From Denitromonas ohlonensis (GTDB lineage: Bacteria > Pseudomonadota > Gammaproteobacteria > Burkholderiales > Rhodocyclaceae), in NCBI RefSeq assembly GCF_007625205.1, contig NZ_VMNI01000010.1, positions 215,699 through 279,698 on the forward strand: a stretch of 64,000 nt of DNA. The letters run 5' to 3'. The position numbers and the translations under genes were made by a program. The notes below the pieces were generated by a model. That model did no database searches. It was not told the origin of the DNA and worked only from the letters and a program-made list of their open reading frames with translations. How positions within the stretch are numbered: position 1 is the first letter of the stretch; every line of letters starts with the position of its first letter. Below are positions 16,313 through 24,733 of this stretch, piece by piece.

Positions 16313-16574
16313 GGCGGCTCTCCTGCGGCGGCATCCCGCCCCGGGTGGTCTGGGCCTGCCGGTCGGCGCGGCGAAGCTGCGCGCGGGCGTTGAGGCCGGC
16401 GCGGTGGTCGCTTGCCGTCGAACTGGTGTAGATCGACGCGCAACCCGGCTTGGTGAATTTCAGATGACCGCCATGGGTGCGCACCACACGCCAGCCTTCA
16501 TCCAGCGCAAAGTCGATCAGCGCGCGCAGCCGCTTGTGGCCGCGCGCCAGGTCATGCGCGTTTGCCATGGCCAT
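16305..16574 (-). CDS. HicA-like small protein (dsRBD-like fold)
   Basis: An 89-aa basic protein overlapping both parA (22 bases) and parB (8 bases). The core FALDEGWRVVRTHGGHLKFTKPG followed by SDHRAGLNARAQLRRADR resembles HicA mRNA interferases, which carry a GGxH...F.KPG core. No HicB partner is adjacent, so it may be a co-opted nucleic-acid-binding protein rather than a toxin. Met at 16568 is an alternative start. Confidence 0.65.
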   Translation of the reverse strand: MAMANAHDLARGHKRLRALIDFALDEGWRVVRTHGGHLKFTKPGCASIYTSSTASDHRAGLNARAQLRRADRQAQTTRGGMPPQESRRE

Positions 16575-17430
16575 CGCTCCCCGCCATGCCTCGCGCGTCG
16601 GGGCGGCCGGTCACCTGCGCGAACAGCGCCCGCCACTGCGGAAACAACTCGCCAGCCAGCGCCCGCATCGTATCCAGCGCCGCGGGCGCGTTGCGGCCCA
16701 CCGGTTGTCGGTACTCCACCCGATGCACCGGCAATCCTCGCGTCGCGGCACGTGGATAGGCCTCGATGGCCGGAACGCCGGTCGCCAGCACCCGCACACC
16801 GGTTTGCCCCTGAAACATCTGTCGCAGCGTCTGCTGGATCAGGCGCGCATTCGATGACACCGGATGCACCCGGTTGATGAGCAGATGCAGCGGAGGAGGA
16901 TCGATGCCCAGGTGCCGGTACGGCCTGATGTCTTCGAACAACTGCAGAGTGCCACGCCGCAGTTCGCGTGCCGCCAGGATCTCCGGGGTGACCGGGGAGA
17001 TGGTGAGGTTGGAAGCCAGCACGGCCATCTCCAGCAGCACGCTACGCGCGCCTTGCGTGTCGATCAGCACCAGGTCATAGAACGGCGCCAGGGCCGGCAG
17101 CAGGTGGCGCAGCCGCAGGCGGCCGTCCGGCGCATGCAGCAGCAAGGTGTTCAGCTGGCCCTTGTCGTCGTTGGAGAGCACCAGGTCGAGGCCGGCGATA
17201 CCCGTGCTGGAAACCAGTTGCGCATCGCGTTGCTCGTTGAATGCCAGCAGCTCGTAAATGCCTCCCGGCGCCCGTCTGTCGAGGGTGAAATAACTCGACA
17301 ACGTTGGCTGGACGTCCAGATCCACCAGCAGCACGCGCAACCCGGCGTCGGCGACGAAGCCGCCTAGATTGGCCGCGGTCGTGGTCTTGCCGACGCCGCC
17401 CTTGGTCGAAATGATGGAGACTACCTGCAT
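16552..17430 (-). CDS. parA: ParA family partition ATPase of the conjugative element
   Basis: A Walker-type ParA/Soj ATPase. I start it at MQVVSIISTKGGVGKTTTAANLGG (17430), which puts the deviant Walker A KGGVGKTT at residues 9-17, as usual in Soj-type proteins. LLVDLDVQPTLSSYF (Walker A') and LVLIDTQGARS (Walker B) follow. The length of 292 aa fits. It lies directly upstream of the HicA-like gene and parB, and downstream of an AlpA-like regulator. Confidence 0.94.
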   Translation of the reverse strand: MQVVSIISTKGGVGKTTTAANLGGFVADAGLRVLLVDLDVQPTLSSYFTLDRRAPGGIYELLAFNEQRDAQLVSSTGIAGLDLVLSNDDKGQLNTLLLHAPDGRLRLRHLLPALAPFYDLVLIDTQGARSVLLEMAVLASNLTISPVTPEILAARELRRGTLQLFEDIRPYRHLGIDPPPLHLLINRVHPVSSNARLIQQTLRQMFQGQTGVRVLATGVPAIEAYPRAATRGLPVHRVEYRQPVGRNAPAALDTMRALAGELFPQWRALFAQVTGRPDARGMAGSDGHGKRA

Positions 17431-17469
17431 GGCGTCGCTCCTTGATGGCAATGACGGGAGGAGCGGGGC

Positions 17470-17685
17470 TCAGGCGCGCTCTTTGAGGCGGTCGGCGATC
17501 CACTGGTCGATCTCGGCCGAGTCCCAGCCGACGGCGCGCACGCCCAGTCGCAAGGCCTTGGGGAACTTGCCTTCCTTCATCAGGTTGTAGATGTGCGCGC
17601 GCTTGAAGCCGGTCTTGGTCTCGACTTGCGCGCGGCGCAGGATGCGGCGTTCGACGGAAAGGTCGAGAACAGTCTGCGAAGACAT
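17470..17685 (-). CDS. AlpA family (MerR-fold) phage/element regulator
   Basis: A 71-aa winged-helix regulator of the AlpA/excisionase type. The start MSSQTVLDLS (17685) follows an AAGGAGTGCC ribosome site. ILRRAQVETKTGFKRAHIYNLMKEGKFPKALRLG is the AlpA helix-turn-helix (residues about 13-46), followed by VGWDSAEIDQWIADRLKERA. It stands directly ahead of parA and probably controls the parA-parB operon or element excision. Confidence 0.9.
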   Translation of the reverse strand: MSSQTVLDLSVERRILRRAQVETKTGFKRAHIYNLMKEGKFPKALRLGVRAVGWDSAEIDQWIADRLKERA

Positions 17686-17809
17686 GAGAGGCACTCCTTG
17701 ACGCTCGTTGGCGTTGTCCAGAACGAGCCTCGCATTCAATCCATCGTCGCTGCTGAAAGCACTGCAATGGCAGATCGGGCCACTGCAATTGCAGTGTGCG
17801 GCGTTGCGG

Positions 17810-18568
17810 TCAGCGCGATGTCTCCAGGTGGCGCCGCGCCTGGGCTAGCTTGGCCCACAGTGTCCGTTCGCTGAGGCCGGGTCGCCCTTGGTGATGGGCC
17901 AGCAGTGCGCTCACCACGGCGTCCATGTTATGGAACGACGAGTACGCCGCGCCCGACGGCGACTTGCCCAGCAGCAGCGAGAGCAACCCGCCGATGATGT
18001 TCAGGTAGGTCGATTCGCTGCGAAGGCCGGGCTCGCGCGCCTGGTCGCCCTTGGCCACCCGTTTCGCGTGGTCCGTCACCAAGGCATCGTGTTCCGCGCG
18101 CAGCGTGTCGTGCATCTGGGCCAGCTCGGCCAACTGCACCTTGGCGGCTTCCCGTTCGACCAGCAGTACGCTGAGCGTCTTGAGGTCGACGGCCGGATGC
18201 AGGGCGCGTTCGATGTCGTCGAAGAGAAAGGGTGGCTTTTCGCCAGGGTAGTAGCGGGCCACCCATGCCTTCAGGTCGACATGCCTTACGGTCAGTTCCG
18301 GGTCGTCGAGCGATGGGCGCTGCGTCGTGAGCACGATGCCCGCTTTGCCATAGGGAAGCTCCCCATGCATCAGCGCGTCGAAGATGCGTTCGGCGTACAG
18401 GTGCAGCAGCGGCCAGCGTGGAAAGTCCTCTAGTTCGGGCACGGGGCGCTGGCCCAGCTTTTGCTGAATACGCTGCTCGAAACGGATCAGGCCGCACCAG
18501 CGGATCGCGGCCTCGATCGGTCGATAGTACGTTTTTGCGCCAAAGGCAAAACAGCTCGATTTCGGCAT
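17810..18568 (-). CDS. conserved element protein, 252 aa, unknown function
   Basis: Starts MPKSSCFAFGAKTYYRPIEAAIRWCGLIRFEQRI at 18568 behind AAGGAC; upstream in-frame residues look non-coding. Features include LHLYAERIFDALMHGELPYGKAGI, HVDLKAWVARYYPGEKPPFLFDDIER, a predicted coiled coil (about residues 150-195) and GLLSLLLGKSPSGAAYSSF. I do not recognise a function. It is the outermost gene on the minus strand before the boundary region, a position where similar hypothetical proteins occur in PFGI-1-type elements. Confidence 0.7.
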   Translation of the reverse strand: MPKSSCFAFGAKTYYRPIEAAIRWCGLIRFEQRIQQKLGQRPVPELEDFPRWPLLHLYAERIFDALMHGELPYGKAGIVLTTQRPSLDDPELTVRHVDLKAWVARYYPGEKPPFLFDDIERALHPAVDLKTLSVLLVEREAAKVQLAELAQMHDTLRAEHDALVTDHAKRVAKGDQAREPGLRSESTYLNIIGGLLSLLLGKSPSGAAYSSFHNMDAVVSALLAHHQGRPGLSERTLWAKLAQARRHLETSR

Positions 18569-19114
18569 GTTGCGTCCTTTCCATCGTCGGATCGAACCCG
18601 GCAACACGCCGTCCGCACGGCGGACGCGAGTGCCCAGAAAATCCGGATGAAGCGCGGCGCCGGATGGCATCGTGGGGCCGGCCGCGCATCGGCGAAGCCG
18701 CCGATGCCGCAGGGCGTGACGGGCTGTTTGCAACTTGTGATGCCCTATACACATCCACCATAATGCGCACGCAAGCCCTTGTTACCGGCGCAATGTTTTG
18801 ATGGCCGCGCACCCGCCCGCATCAGGTAGGGATGCCGGACTTTTACCCGAAAATCAGGCCACAGTTTTGGTATCTATTCATAGTGGGTAAAGACCCAATC
18901 AGTCAGCCGGATGAGCCGCTTTGCATCTAGCCAGCGATCATGCGTTGCGCATCACAGCACTGACCTCGTCCGCTAATACCGCATGCCATGCCCTAGTTGT
19001 GCCAATTGCAGCGTCTGACTACGCGGCGGCAAATGGTCCTCGCCAACGCGATTGCGATGCAATTCGGGTCCATCGCGAGACCGAAAATGAATCGACCAGG
19101 CCGACTGATGGTCC
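18569..19114. other. intergenic region with two strong hairpins
   Basis: No gene is apparent. The region upstream of the 18568 gene holds CGTCCGC/GCGGACG (18610-18626) and GCATCGGCG/CGCCGATGC (18686-18707), both perfect. A CTTTTACCC...GGGTAAAG inverted repeat lies around 18839-18891. It is lower in GC than the flanks from about 18740 and is a plausible promoter or edge region of the conjugative element. I found no tRNA-derived attachment site. Confidence 0.5.
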
Positions 19115-20026
19115 TCACAGCGACGGATGGCCGCTCGCACGCAAGCGCCCGACGCGCTCGGCACGCTCGATGAATTGCATCAACGGTCCGGTCGGTTCCC
19201 CCGCAGGCCGCAGCAGGTAAGTGGTCAACGTAGCACTCTGGTCGGCCAGCGGACGGACCACCACTTCTGTCTGTCGGCAACTCGTCAGGTGTGCCGTGCT
19301 CGAAAAACCCACCCCGTAGCCCGCAGCCACCAAGGCCAGCATCACGTCATGGGTGGTGACGTACTCCGCCACCTTCGGCTCGGCTGCAACTGAGCGCAGC
19401 AGGCGCTCGCACTGCCGGCTGCTGCCCTCGCAGGCCTCCGGATGGCACAGCACCAACGGATAGCTGACCACTTCCTCCAGCGGCACCTCCTTGAAGGCCA
19501 ACAGGGGATGCCGCACCGGCACGGCCACGACAAAGGGGTCTAGCCAGACCGGCGCGGCAACGATCTCTTCGCTCACCTCGTCGGTCAGCGCCAGCCCCGC
19601 ATCGAACAGATCCGTGCTCAGGCCACTCAGCAGTTGGCCCAGCGGCATCTCGAACAGGCGGACGCTCACATTCGGCGCTTCCTCGCGGCACAGGGCGAGC
19701 AGCGCCGACAGGCGCGCAGGCCCGATGCCATCCGACAAGGCAATGCGCAGCGTTCCGTGATACCCCGCTGCGGCGGCACGTGCCCTGGCTTGCGCCTGCT
19801 CGAACGCGAGCGCGATGCGATTGGCATCCTTCAGGAAGATCCGCCCGGCCCGGGTCAGGTGGGCACCGCGTGGCGTACGCTTCAACAGCGTCACGCCCAG
19901 GTCCGACTCCAGCTGGCGGATCGTGCGCGACAGCGGCGACTGCTCGATGTGCAGGCGCTTCGCTGCCCGGCCGAAGTGCAATTCCTCGGCCACTGCGATG
20001 AAAGCACGAATATGTCGCAGGTCCAT
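19115..20026 (-). CDS. LysR-type transcriptional regulator
   Basis: A 303-aa LysR regulator. The N-terminal winged helix reads MDLRHIRAFIAVAEELHFGRAAKRLHIEQSPLSRTIRQLE, followed by GVTLLKRTPRGAHLTRAG. The effector domain runs from about residue 90 (LRIALSDGIGPARLSALLALCREEAP, LFDAGLALTDE). It is clearly related to the divergent LysR gene 534 bases away. No metabolic target lies beside it. LysR genes such as tciR occur near element ends in ICEclc, which makes an element role possible. Confidence 0.88.
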   Translation of the reverse strand: MDLRHIRAFIAVAEELHFGRAAKRLHIEQSPLSRTIRQLESDLGVTLLKRTPRGAHLTRAGRIFLKDANRIALAFEQAQARARAAAAGYHGTLRIALSDGIGPARLSALLALCREEAPNVSVRLFEMPLGQLLSGLSTDLFDAGLALTDEVSEEIVAAPVWLDPFVVAVPVRHPLLAFKEVPLEEVVSYPLVLCHPEACEGSSRQCERLLRSVAAEPKVAEYVTTHDVMLALVAAGYGVGFSSTAHLTSCRQTEVVVRPLADQSATLTTYLLRPAGEPTGPLMQFIERAERVGRLRASGHPSL

Positions 20027-20560
20027 GACCTTTTCCTTCCATTATTCATTCCATATAGCAAGCTAAGGCTCATGACCCATGGGTCAGCACAAGCGCATAG
20101 CCGCGGTACCGTCCGTCTCATGCCCTCGGCGATGATGTTGCGCCCTGTCCGGGGTGCGCTGCCTCGAAGTCGATCACTGTCCAGGAAAATCCGCTTCGAT
20201 CCGTAGATTGTTGCGTGATAGTGCATATTCAAGAACAATTTATGGTATTTCGCATTAACGATATCGTCATGTCTTTGCCGTGCGGCGGTACAGGTACGTC
20301 GTCGTACGGCGTGATGATCTGGTCATGGGCGCTTCGGACTACTCGATTCCTCCACCGAGGCGATCCTCTACTGCGACCACTATGGTTGGTTGCAGGGGTG
20401 GTTACGTCTTCGCCTGAGGAGCGCAGCGGGGCGACGGTCGAATCGCTGCGGAGCCGCTTGAGGCGCACGCGCGCGTGATCGAAGGAAGCACCGTGAACAT
20501 GCCGATTGAATTTTGAGGGTCCGACCAACCAAACCAGAAGAACGCAAACAGGAGGCCGCG
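20027..20560. other. divergent promoter region between two LysR genes
   Basis: No supported gene; a plus-strand frame at 20215-20478 loses all protein character after about 25 codons. The region contains a perfect palindrome TGACCCATGGGTCA at 20073-20086, 47 bases upstream of the minus-strand LysR start, which is a candidate operator. An AT-rich stretch lies at 20205-20265. Confidence 0.5.
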
Positions 20561-21457
20561 ATGGAACTCAGATTGCTGCGCTACTTCCTCGCGGTGGCGG
20601 AAGAGCTGCACTTGTCGAGGGCAGCTGAGAGGCTGGGCATTGAGCAATCGCCGGTGTCGCGTGCCATGCGTGATCTTGAACGATTGCTGGACGTGCAGTT
20701 GTTCGACCGGAGTTCCCGACAGACGAAGCTGACCTGGGCCGGTCAGGTACTGCTTGTCGAATGTCGGCGCGTGCTGGACACGGTGGAGCAGGCGATCAAG
20801 GCCACCAAGGCGGCCGCGCAGGGCTACCAAGGGACGCTGCGCATCGCCATCTGCGACAGCTTGGCGCAGCCGCACATCGCCACGCTGCTGGCACGTAGCC
20901 GGGAGGACGAACCTGAACTGCAAATCCGCGTCGTCGAGTTGCCGTTCTCGCAGCAACTCAAAGCCCTGCACAGCGATCTGCTCGATATCGGCTTTGCGCT
21001 CTCGGATGCGGTCAACAACGGCCTCGTCGCCGAGGCGGTCTGGACCGATCCGCTGTCGGTGATCGTGCCGGCGCGCCACCCATTGCTCGCCCACGGCCAC
21101 GTCAAGCTGGACGACGCGCTGAAGTTCCCGGTGGTGCTGTGCCACCCGGAGGCGGACTCCGGCTGCCACCACCAGATCCAGACGGTGCTGGAAACGTCAG
21201 CCGTCGCCCCCAAGGTGGTCGACTACGTGACAAGCTTGGGCGTAATGCTGACTCTGGTGGGCGCCGGCTACGGCATCGGCTTCGCGATCGCCTCACAGGT
21301 GCAGACGCTGCAGCGCCCCGACATCTCCATTCGTCCCCTGGCCGGCACGCCACCAAAGTTGTCCACCTATCTCCTGCGCCGGCGGGGCGAGCTCTCGGAG
21401 CCGATGAAGCGGTTCATGGAGCGGTTGAGGGCCGTGACCGCGCGGGCAGACGAGTGA
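20561..21457 (+). CDS. LysR-type transcriptional regulator
   Basis: A 298-aa LysR regulator starting MELRLLRYFLAVAEELHLSRAAERLGIEQSPVSRAM at 20561 behind a GGAGG site. The winged helix and the effector domain (LRIAICDSLAQPHIATLLARSRED, ALHSDLLDIGFALSDA) align in register with the divergent LysR at 19115-20026, including TYLLR near the C-terminus. The two look like paralogues with a shared control region. The target genes are unknown. Confidence 0.88.
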   Translation: MELRLLRYFLAVAEELHLSRAAERLGIEQSPVSRAMRDLERLLDVQLFDRSSRQTKLTWAGQVLLVECRRVLDTVEQAIKATKAAAQGYQGTLRIAICDSLAQPHIATLLARSREDEPELQIRVVELPFSQQLKALHSDLLDIGFALSDAVNNGLVAEAVWTDPLSVIVPARHPLLAHGHVKLDDALKFPVVLCHPEADSGCHHQIQTVLETSAVAPKVVDYVTSLGVMLTLVGAGYGIGFAIASQVQTLQRPDISIRPLAGTPPKLSTYLLRRRGELSEPMKRFMERLRAVTARADE

Positions 21458-22048
21458 GCCCTTCCAGGGTAATCAAGCGCCCACCGTTTGTGTGAGGTAG
21501 ACGGCCAGCAAGGGATGCATGGTAAAATCAACGAGATAAGAAGCTGCTATTGGAACGTCCATTTCCGCATGCACCTTCCGGTTAACTGACTCAGGTCTGC
21601 CATGGCCCGTACCGCTTCGATCAACGTTGCTCAGTGGTGGCGCTTCCAATAGGAAGCGGCACGTCGTTGCGGGCTTGAACCGCACCTTGCCGCCGTATCG
21701 GTGGGTAGGTGAGGCAGATGGCTCCCCGGCACGGCGGCTCCAAGATCAAAGGAGATTGCCCGATGCTGTTAGAACCCTCCATAGATTGCGCCCTGTGCGC
21801 CACTCGGTGGCATTCGGCAACGTGCGTCTTCAACCGGCGCTCAGCCGCCTCGTGGTCTCGTCAGCGACGCCACGCACGCGCGTTGCATCGAAGCGGCGCG
21901 GCATGGCTTCCTGCACGTGCAGCTGCTGGTCAGCTCGGCTTTTCGGCGCTTGTTCTGCTGGAATCCAGTGCCAATGTGTATAAGAATGTGAGTAATTGGC
22001 GACGTGTAAACGACCGTACTGATTATAAATCAATATGTTAGGATCGAT
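21458..22048. other. non-coding region upstream of trpG; probable junction between mobile element and chromosome
   Basis: I see no convincing gene. One frame with an AAAGGAG-like site at about 21748 and ATG at 21763 extends to 22041, but its sequence has no protein-like pattern and runs into the AT-rich trpG promoter area. GC drops around 21965-22045, where the trpG promoter should lie. No trpE is present upstream, unlike the common trpE-trpG order. Confidence 0.45.
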
Positions 22049-22618
22049 ATGCTGCTGATGATCGACAACTACGACAGCTTTACCTACAACCTGGTCCAGT
22101 ACTTCGGTGAGTTGGGCGCCAAGGTGAAAACCTTCCGCAACGACGAAATCTCCGTCGAGCAGATCGGCCACATGGCACCCACGCATCTGGTGATTTCACC
22201 GGGGCCGTGCACGCCCAACGAGGCCGGCATCTCGGTCGAGGCGATCAAGCGCTACGCCGGCACGCTGCCGATTCTCGGCGTGTGTCTGGGCCACCAGAGC
22301 ATTGGCGCGGCCTATGGCGGTAAGGTCGTGCACGCCAAGCGGCTGATGCACGGCAAAACCTCGCCGGTGCATCACCTCGACCAGGGCGTGTTCAAGGGCT
22401 TGCCCAACCCGTTGGTGAGCACCCGCTACCATTCGCTGGCGGTGGAACGCGAGAGCCTGCCCGACTGTCTGGAGGTGACTGCCTGGACGGAAGACGGCGA
22501 GATCATGGGCCTGCGCCACAAGACGCTGGACGTCGAGGGCGTGCAGTTTCACCCCGAATCCATCCTCACGCAGCACGGCCACGACCTGCTGCGCAATTTC
22601 CTGAATCGTACGGCGTAG
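22049..22618 (+). CDS. trpG: anthranilate synthase glutamine amidotransferase subunit (component II)
   Basis: Class I glutamine amidotransferase that releases ammonia for anthranilate synthase in tryptophan synthesis, and possibly also for aminodeoxychorismate synthase. The 189-aa protein starts [19 protein letters not shown]. The catalytic triad is visible: Cys79 in GVCLGHQ, His168 and Glu170 in QFHPES. SPGPCTP (50-56) is the oxyanion region. trpD and trpC follow. Its TAG stop is the outermost base group of a 271-bp inverted-repeat element. Confidence 0.96.
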   Translation: MLLMIDNYDSFTYNLVQYFGELGAKVKTFRNDEISVEQIGHMAPTHLVISPGPCTPNEAGISVEAIKRYAGTLPILGVCLGHQSIGAAYGGKVVHAKRLMHGKTSPVHHLDQGVFKGLPNPLVSTRYHSLAVERESLPDCLEVTAWTEDGEIMGLRHKTLDVEGVQFHPESILTQHGHDLLRNFLNRTA

Positions 22619-22886
22619 GGTCTGTTTATGGTCATTCGGGGGATCGCGTTGTGTCCAAATGGCTTCGCAACAAGGCGCAGGAGGCAGCCAAGGGTGGGCC
22701 CCCTTGGCAACGAGTGCAACGCGGTGGCGATGCTATTTGGACACAACCCGGAGGGCGCGGGCCTGTTTGGCCGCATGGCGGTGTTGCGCCTCCTTGCTTG
22801 GGGCTCACCCAAGCGGCGTCGGCGCGTCTTGCCCTGCGGCCAAACAGGCCCGCGCGCGACTCCCGAATGACCATAAACAGACCCTA
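22616..22886. repeat. 271-bp nested inverted-repeat (cloverleaf-like) intergenic element
   Basis: Three perfect inverted repeats are nested. The outer 25-bp arms are 22616-22640 and 22862-22886 (TAGGGTCTGTTTATGG... and its complement). Arm A is 22648-22660 with 22735-22747 (GTTGTGTCCAAAT), extendable by three pairs, and holds an inner stem GCCAAGGG/CCCTTGGC (22687-22708). Arm B is 22755-22775 with 22835-22855 (21 bp, around CCTGTTTGGCCG). Spacers between arms are six to seven bases, so a folded strand would form a junction with two long arms. There is no transposase gene. I recall similar sequence between genes in Azoarcus/Thauera-type genomes, so it is probably a dispersed non-autonomous repeat. 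Confidence 0.85.
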
Positions 22887-22896
22887 AGGAGGCGTC

Positions 22897-23928
22897 ATGT
22901 CCATCACCCCCCAGGAAGCGCTCCAGCGCACCATCGAACACCGCGAAATCTTCTTTGACGAGATGGTCTCGCTGATGCGCCAGATCATGGCCGGCGAGGT
23001 GTCGCCGGTGATGATGTCGGCCATTCTGGCCGGCTTGCGTACCAAGAAGGAAACCATCGGCGAGATCGCCGCCGCCGCCACGGTGATGCGCGAGCTGTCC
23101 ACCAAGGTGGTGGTGCCGCCGCCCAACGACAACTTCCTCGATGTGGTCGGTACCGGCGGTGATGGCACGCACACCTTCAACATCTCGACGGCCACCATTT
23201 TCGTCGCCGCAGCGGCGGGTGCGCGCGTGGCCAAGCATGGCGGGCGCAGCGTGTCGAGCAAGTCGGGCAGCGCCGACGTGCTCGAAGCCTTGGGCGTCAA
23301 TATTGCGCTCAATGCCGAGCAGGTGGCTGAGTGCATTTCCGAGGTGGGCATCGGCTTCATGTTTGCGCCCAACCATCACAGCGCGATGAAAAATGTCGGG
23401 CCGGTACGCAAGGAAATGGGCGTGCGCACGATTTTCAACATCCTCGGCCCGCTGACCAACCCGGCCAGCGCGCCGCACACCCTGATGGGCGTGTTCCACC
23501 CCGACCTGGTCGGCATTCAGGTGCGCGTCATGCAGCGGCTCGGTGCCGATCATGTGCTGGTGGTGCACGGCCGGGACGGCATGGATGAAGTGTCGCTGGG
23601 CGCGGCGACGATGGTTGCCGAACTCAAGGACGGCGCGGTGCGCGAGTACGAGCTTCACCCCGAAGACTTCGGCCTGCAGATGCAGTCGGCCCGTCAGTTG
23701 CGGGTGCACGATGCGGCTGAATCCAAGGGCGTGCTGCTCGGCGCGCTCGACAACGTGCCGGGCGCGGCGCGCGATATCGTGGTGCTCAACGCCGGTGTCG
23801 CTTTGTATACCGCCAAGCTCGCTGAGAACATCGCCGATGGCATCGGCAAGGCGCGCGAGGCGATCGAGAGCGGCGCGGCGCGGGCCAAGGTGGATGCTTT
23901 TGCGCGCTTTACGCAGCGCTTCGCCTGA
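22897..23928 (+). CDS. trpD: anthranilate phosphoribosyltransferase
   Basis: Transfers phosphoribose from PRPP to anthranilate, the second step of tryptophan synthesis. The 343-aa protein carries [16 protein letters not shown] (PRPP-binding GTGGD, about residues 84-99), [23 protein letters not shown], the conserved KHGxRxxSSxSGSAD motif, and [10 protein letters not shown]. The start MSITPQEAL follows a TAAGGAGG site that immediately adjoins the 3' end of the inverted-repeat element, so the element has left the ribosome site intact. Confidence 0.97.
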   Translation: MSITPQEALQRTIEHREIFFDEMVSLMRQIMAGEVSPVMMSAILAGLRTKKETIGEIAAAATVMRELSTKVVVPPPNDNFLDVVGTGGDGTHTFNISTATIFVAAAAGARVAKHGGRSVSSKSGSADVLEALGVNIALNAEQVAECISEVGIGFMFAPNHHSAMKNVGPVRKEMGVRTIFNILGPLTNPASAPHTLMGVFHPDLVGIQVRVMQRLGADHVLVVHGRDGMDEVSLGAATMVAELKDGAVREYELHPEDFGLQMQSARQLRVHDAAESKGVLLGALDNVPGAARDIVVLNAGVALYTAKLAENIADGIGKAREAIESGAARAKVDAFARFTQRFA

Positions 23929-23935
23929 GGTCGAT

Positions 23936-24724
23936 ATGAGCGACGTTCTCAAGAAAATTCTCGCCGTGAAGGCCGATGAAGTCACCGCCGGCAAAGCGCT
24001 GAAATCACTGGCCGAGGTGACCGCCGCCGCGCACGCGCAGGCGCCACCGCGCGATTTCGCCGGCGCGCTGCGCGCCAGGATCGCGGCCGGTCAGTCGGCG
24101 GTGATCGCCGAGGTCAAGAAGGCCAGTCCGTCCAAGGGCGTGATCCGCGCCGACTTCCGGCCGGCCGAGATTGCCCGCGCCTATGAAGCCGGCGGCGCGG
24201 CCTGCCTGTCGGTGCTGACCGACGAGCAATTTTTCAAAGGTCATGCCGACTACCTGCGCGAGGCGCGCGTCGCCTGCGCGCTGCCGGTGCTGCGCAAGGA
24301 CTTCATGATCGATCCGTGGCAGGTCTTCGAAGCCCGCGCCATGGGCGCCGACGCCATCCTGCTCATCGTTGCCGCGCTGTCGCTGGCGCAGATGCAGGAG
24401 ATGGAAGCGGTGGCCGAGTCGCTCGGCATGGCGGTGCTGGTCGAAAGCCACGACGCCGGCGAGCTCGACGTGGCGCTGCAGTTGCGCACGCCGCTGATCG
24501 GTATCAACAACCGTAATCTGCGCAGCTTCGAGGTGTCGCTGGACACCACGCTCGCCCAGCTCGACCGTATTCCGGCCGACCGGCTGGTGATCACCGAGTC
24601 GGGCATTCTTGCGCCCGCCGACGTGCAGCGCATGCGCGAACATCAGGTCAATGCCTTCCTCGTCGGCGAAGCCTTCATGCGCGCAGACGATCCGGGCGCG
24701 GCCTTGCAGAGCCTGTTTGGCTAA
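23936..24724 (+). CDS. trpC: indole-3-glycerol phosphate synthase
   Basis: Closes the indole ring from CdRP in tryptophan synthesis. I start it at [16 protein letters not shown] (23936), seven bases after the trpD stop, giving 262 aa, the usual length. TIM-barrel landmarks are visible: [15 protein letters not shown] (catalytic Lys, residues about 56-70), [33 protein letters not shown] and ITESGI. It is co-transcribed with trpD. Confidence 0.97.
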   Translation: MSDVLKKILAVKADEVTAGKALKSLAEVTAAAHAQAPPRDFAGALRARIAAGQSAVIAEVKKASPSKGVIRADFRPAEIARAYEAGGAACLSVLTDEQFFKGHADYLREARVACALPVLRKDFMIDPWQVFEARAMGADAILLIVAALSLAQMQEMEAVAESLGMAVLVESHDAGELDVALQLRTPLIGINNRNLRSFEVSLDTTLAQLDRIPADRLVITESGILAPADVQRMREHQVNAFLVGEAFMRADDPGAALQSLFG

Positions 24725-24733
24725 GGTCTGAGC

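Noticed and set aside
20215..20478. 87-codon plus-strand frame between the LysR genes
   Set aside because: Protein-like character is limited to the first residues, no ribosome site is evident, and it lies in a divergent promoter region.
21709..22041. Possible 92-110 codon gene with an AAAGGAG-like site before trpG
   Set aside because: Composition is Arg/Ala/Ser-rich without pattern, and the last codons are AT-rich promoter sequence.
18569..22048. Attachment site or tRNA gene fragment at the element end
   Set aside because: Scanning by eye found no tRNA-like 3' end or matching direct repeat; the other element end is outside the window.
22628..22958. Several overlapping short frames on both strands between trpG and trpD
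   Set aside because: They are translations of the inverted-repeat element; the symmetric DNA gives similar frames on both strands, which is not expected of real genes.
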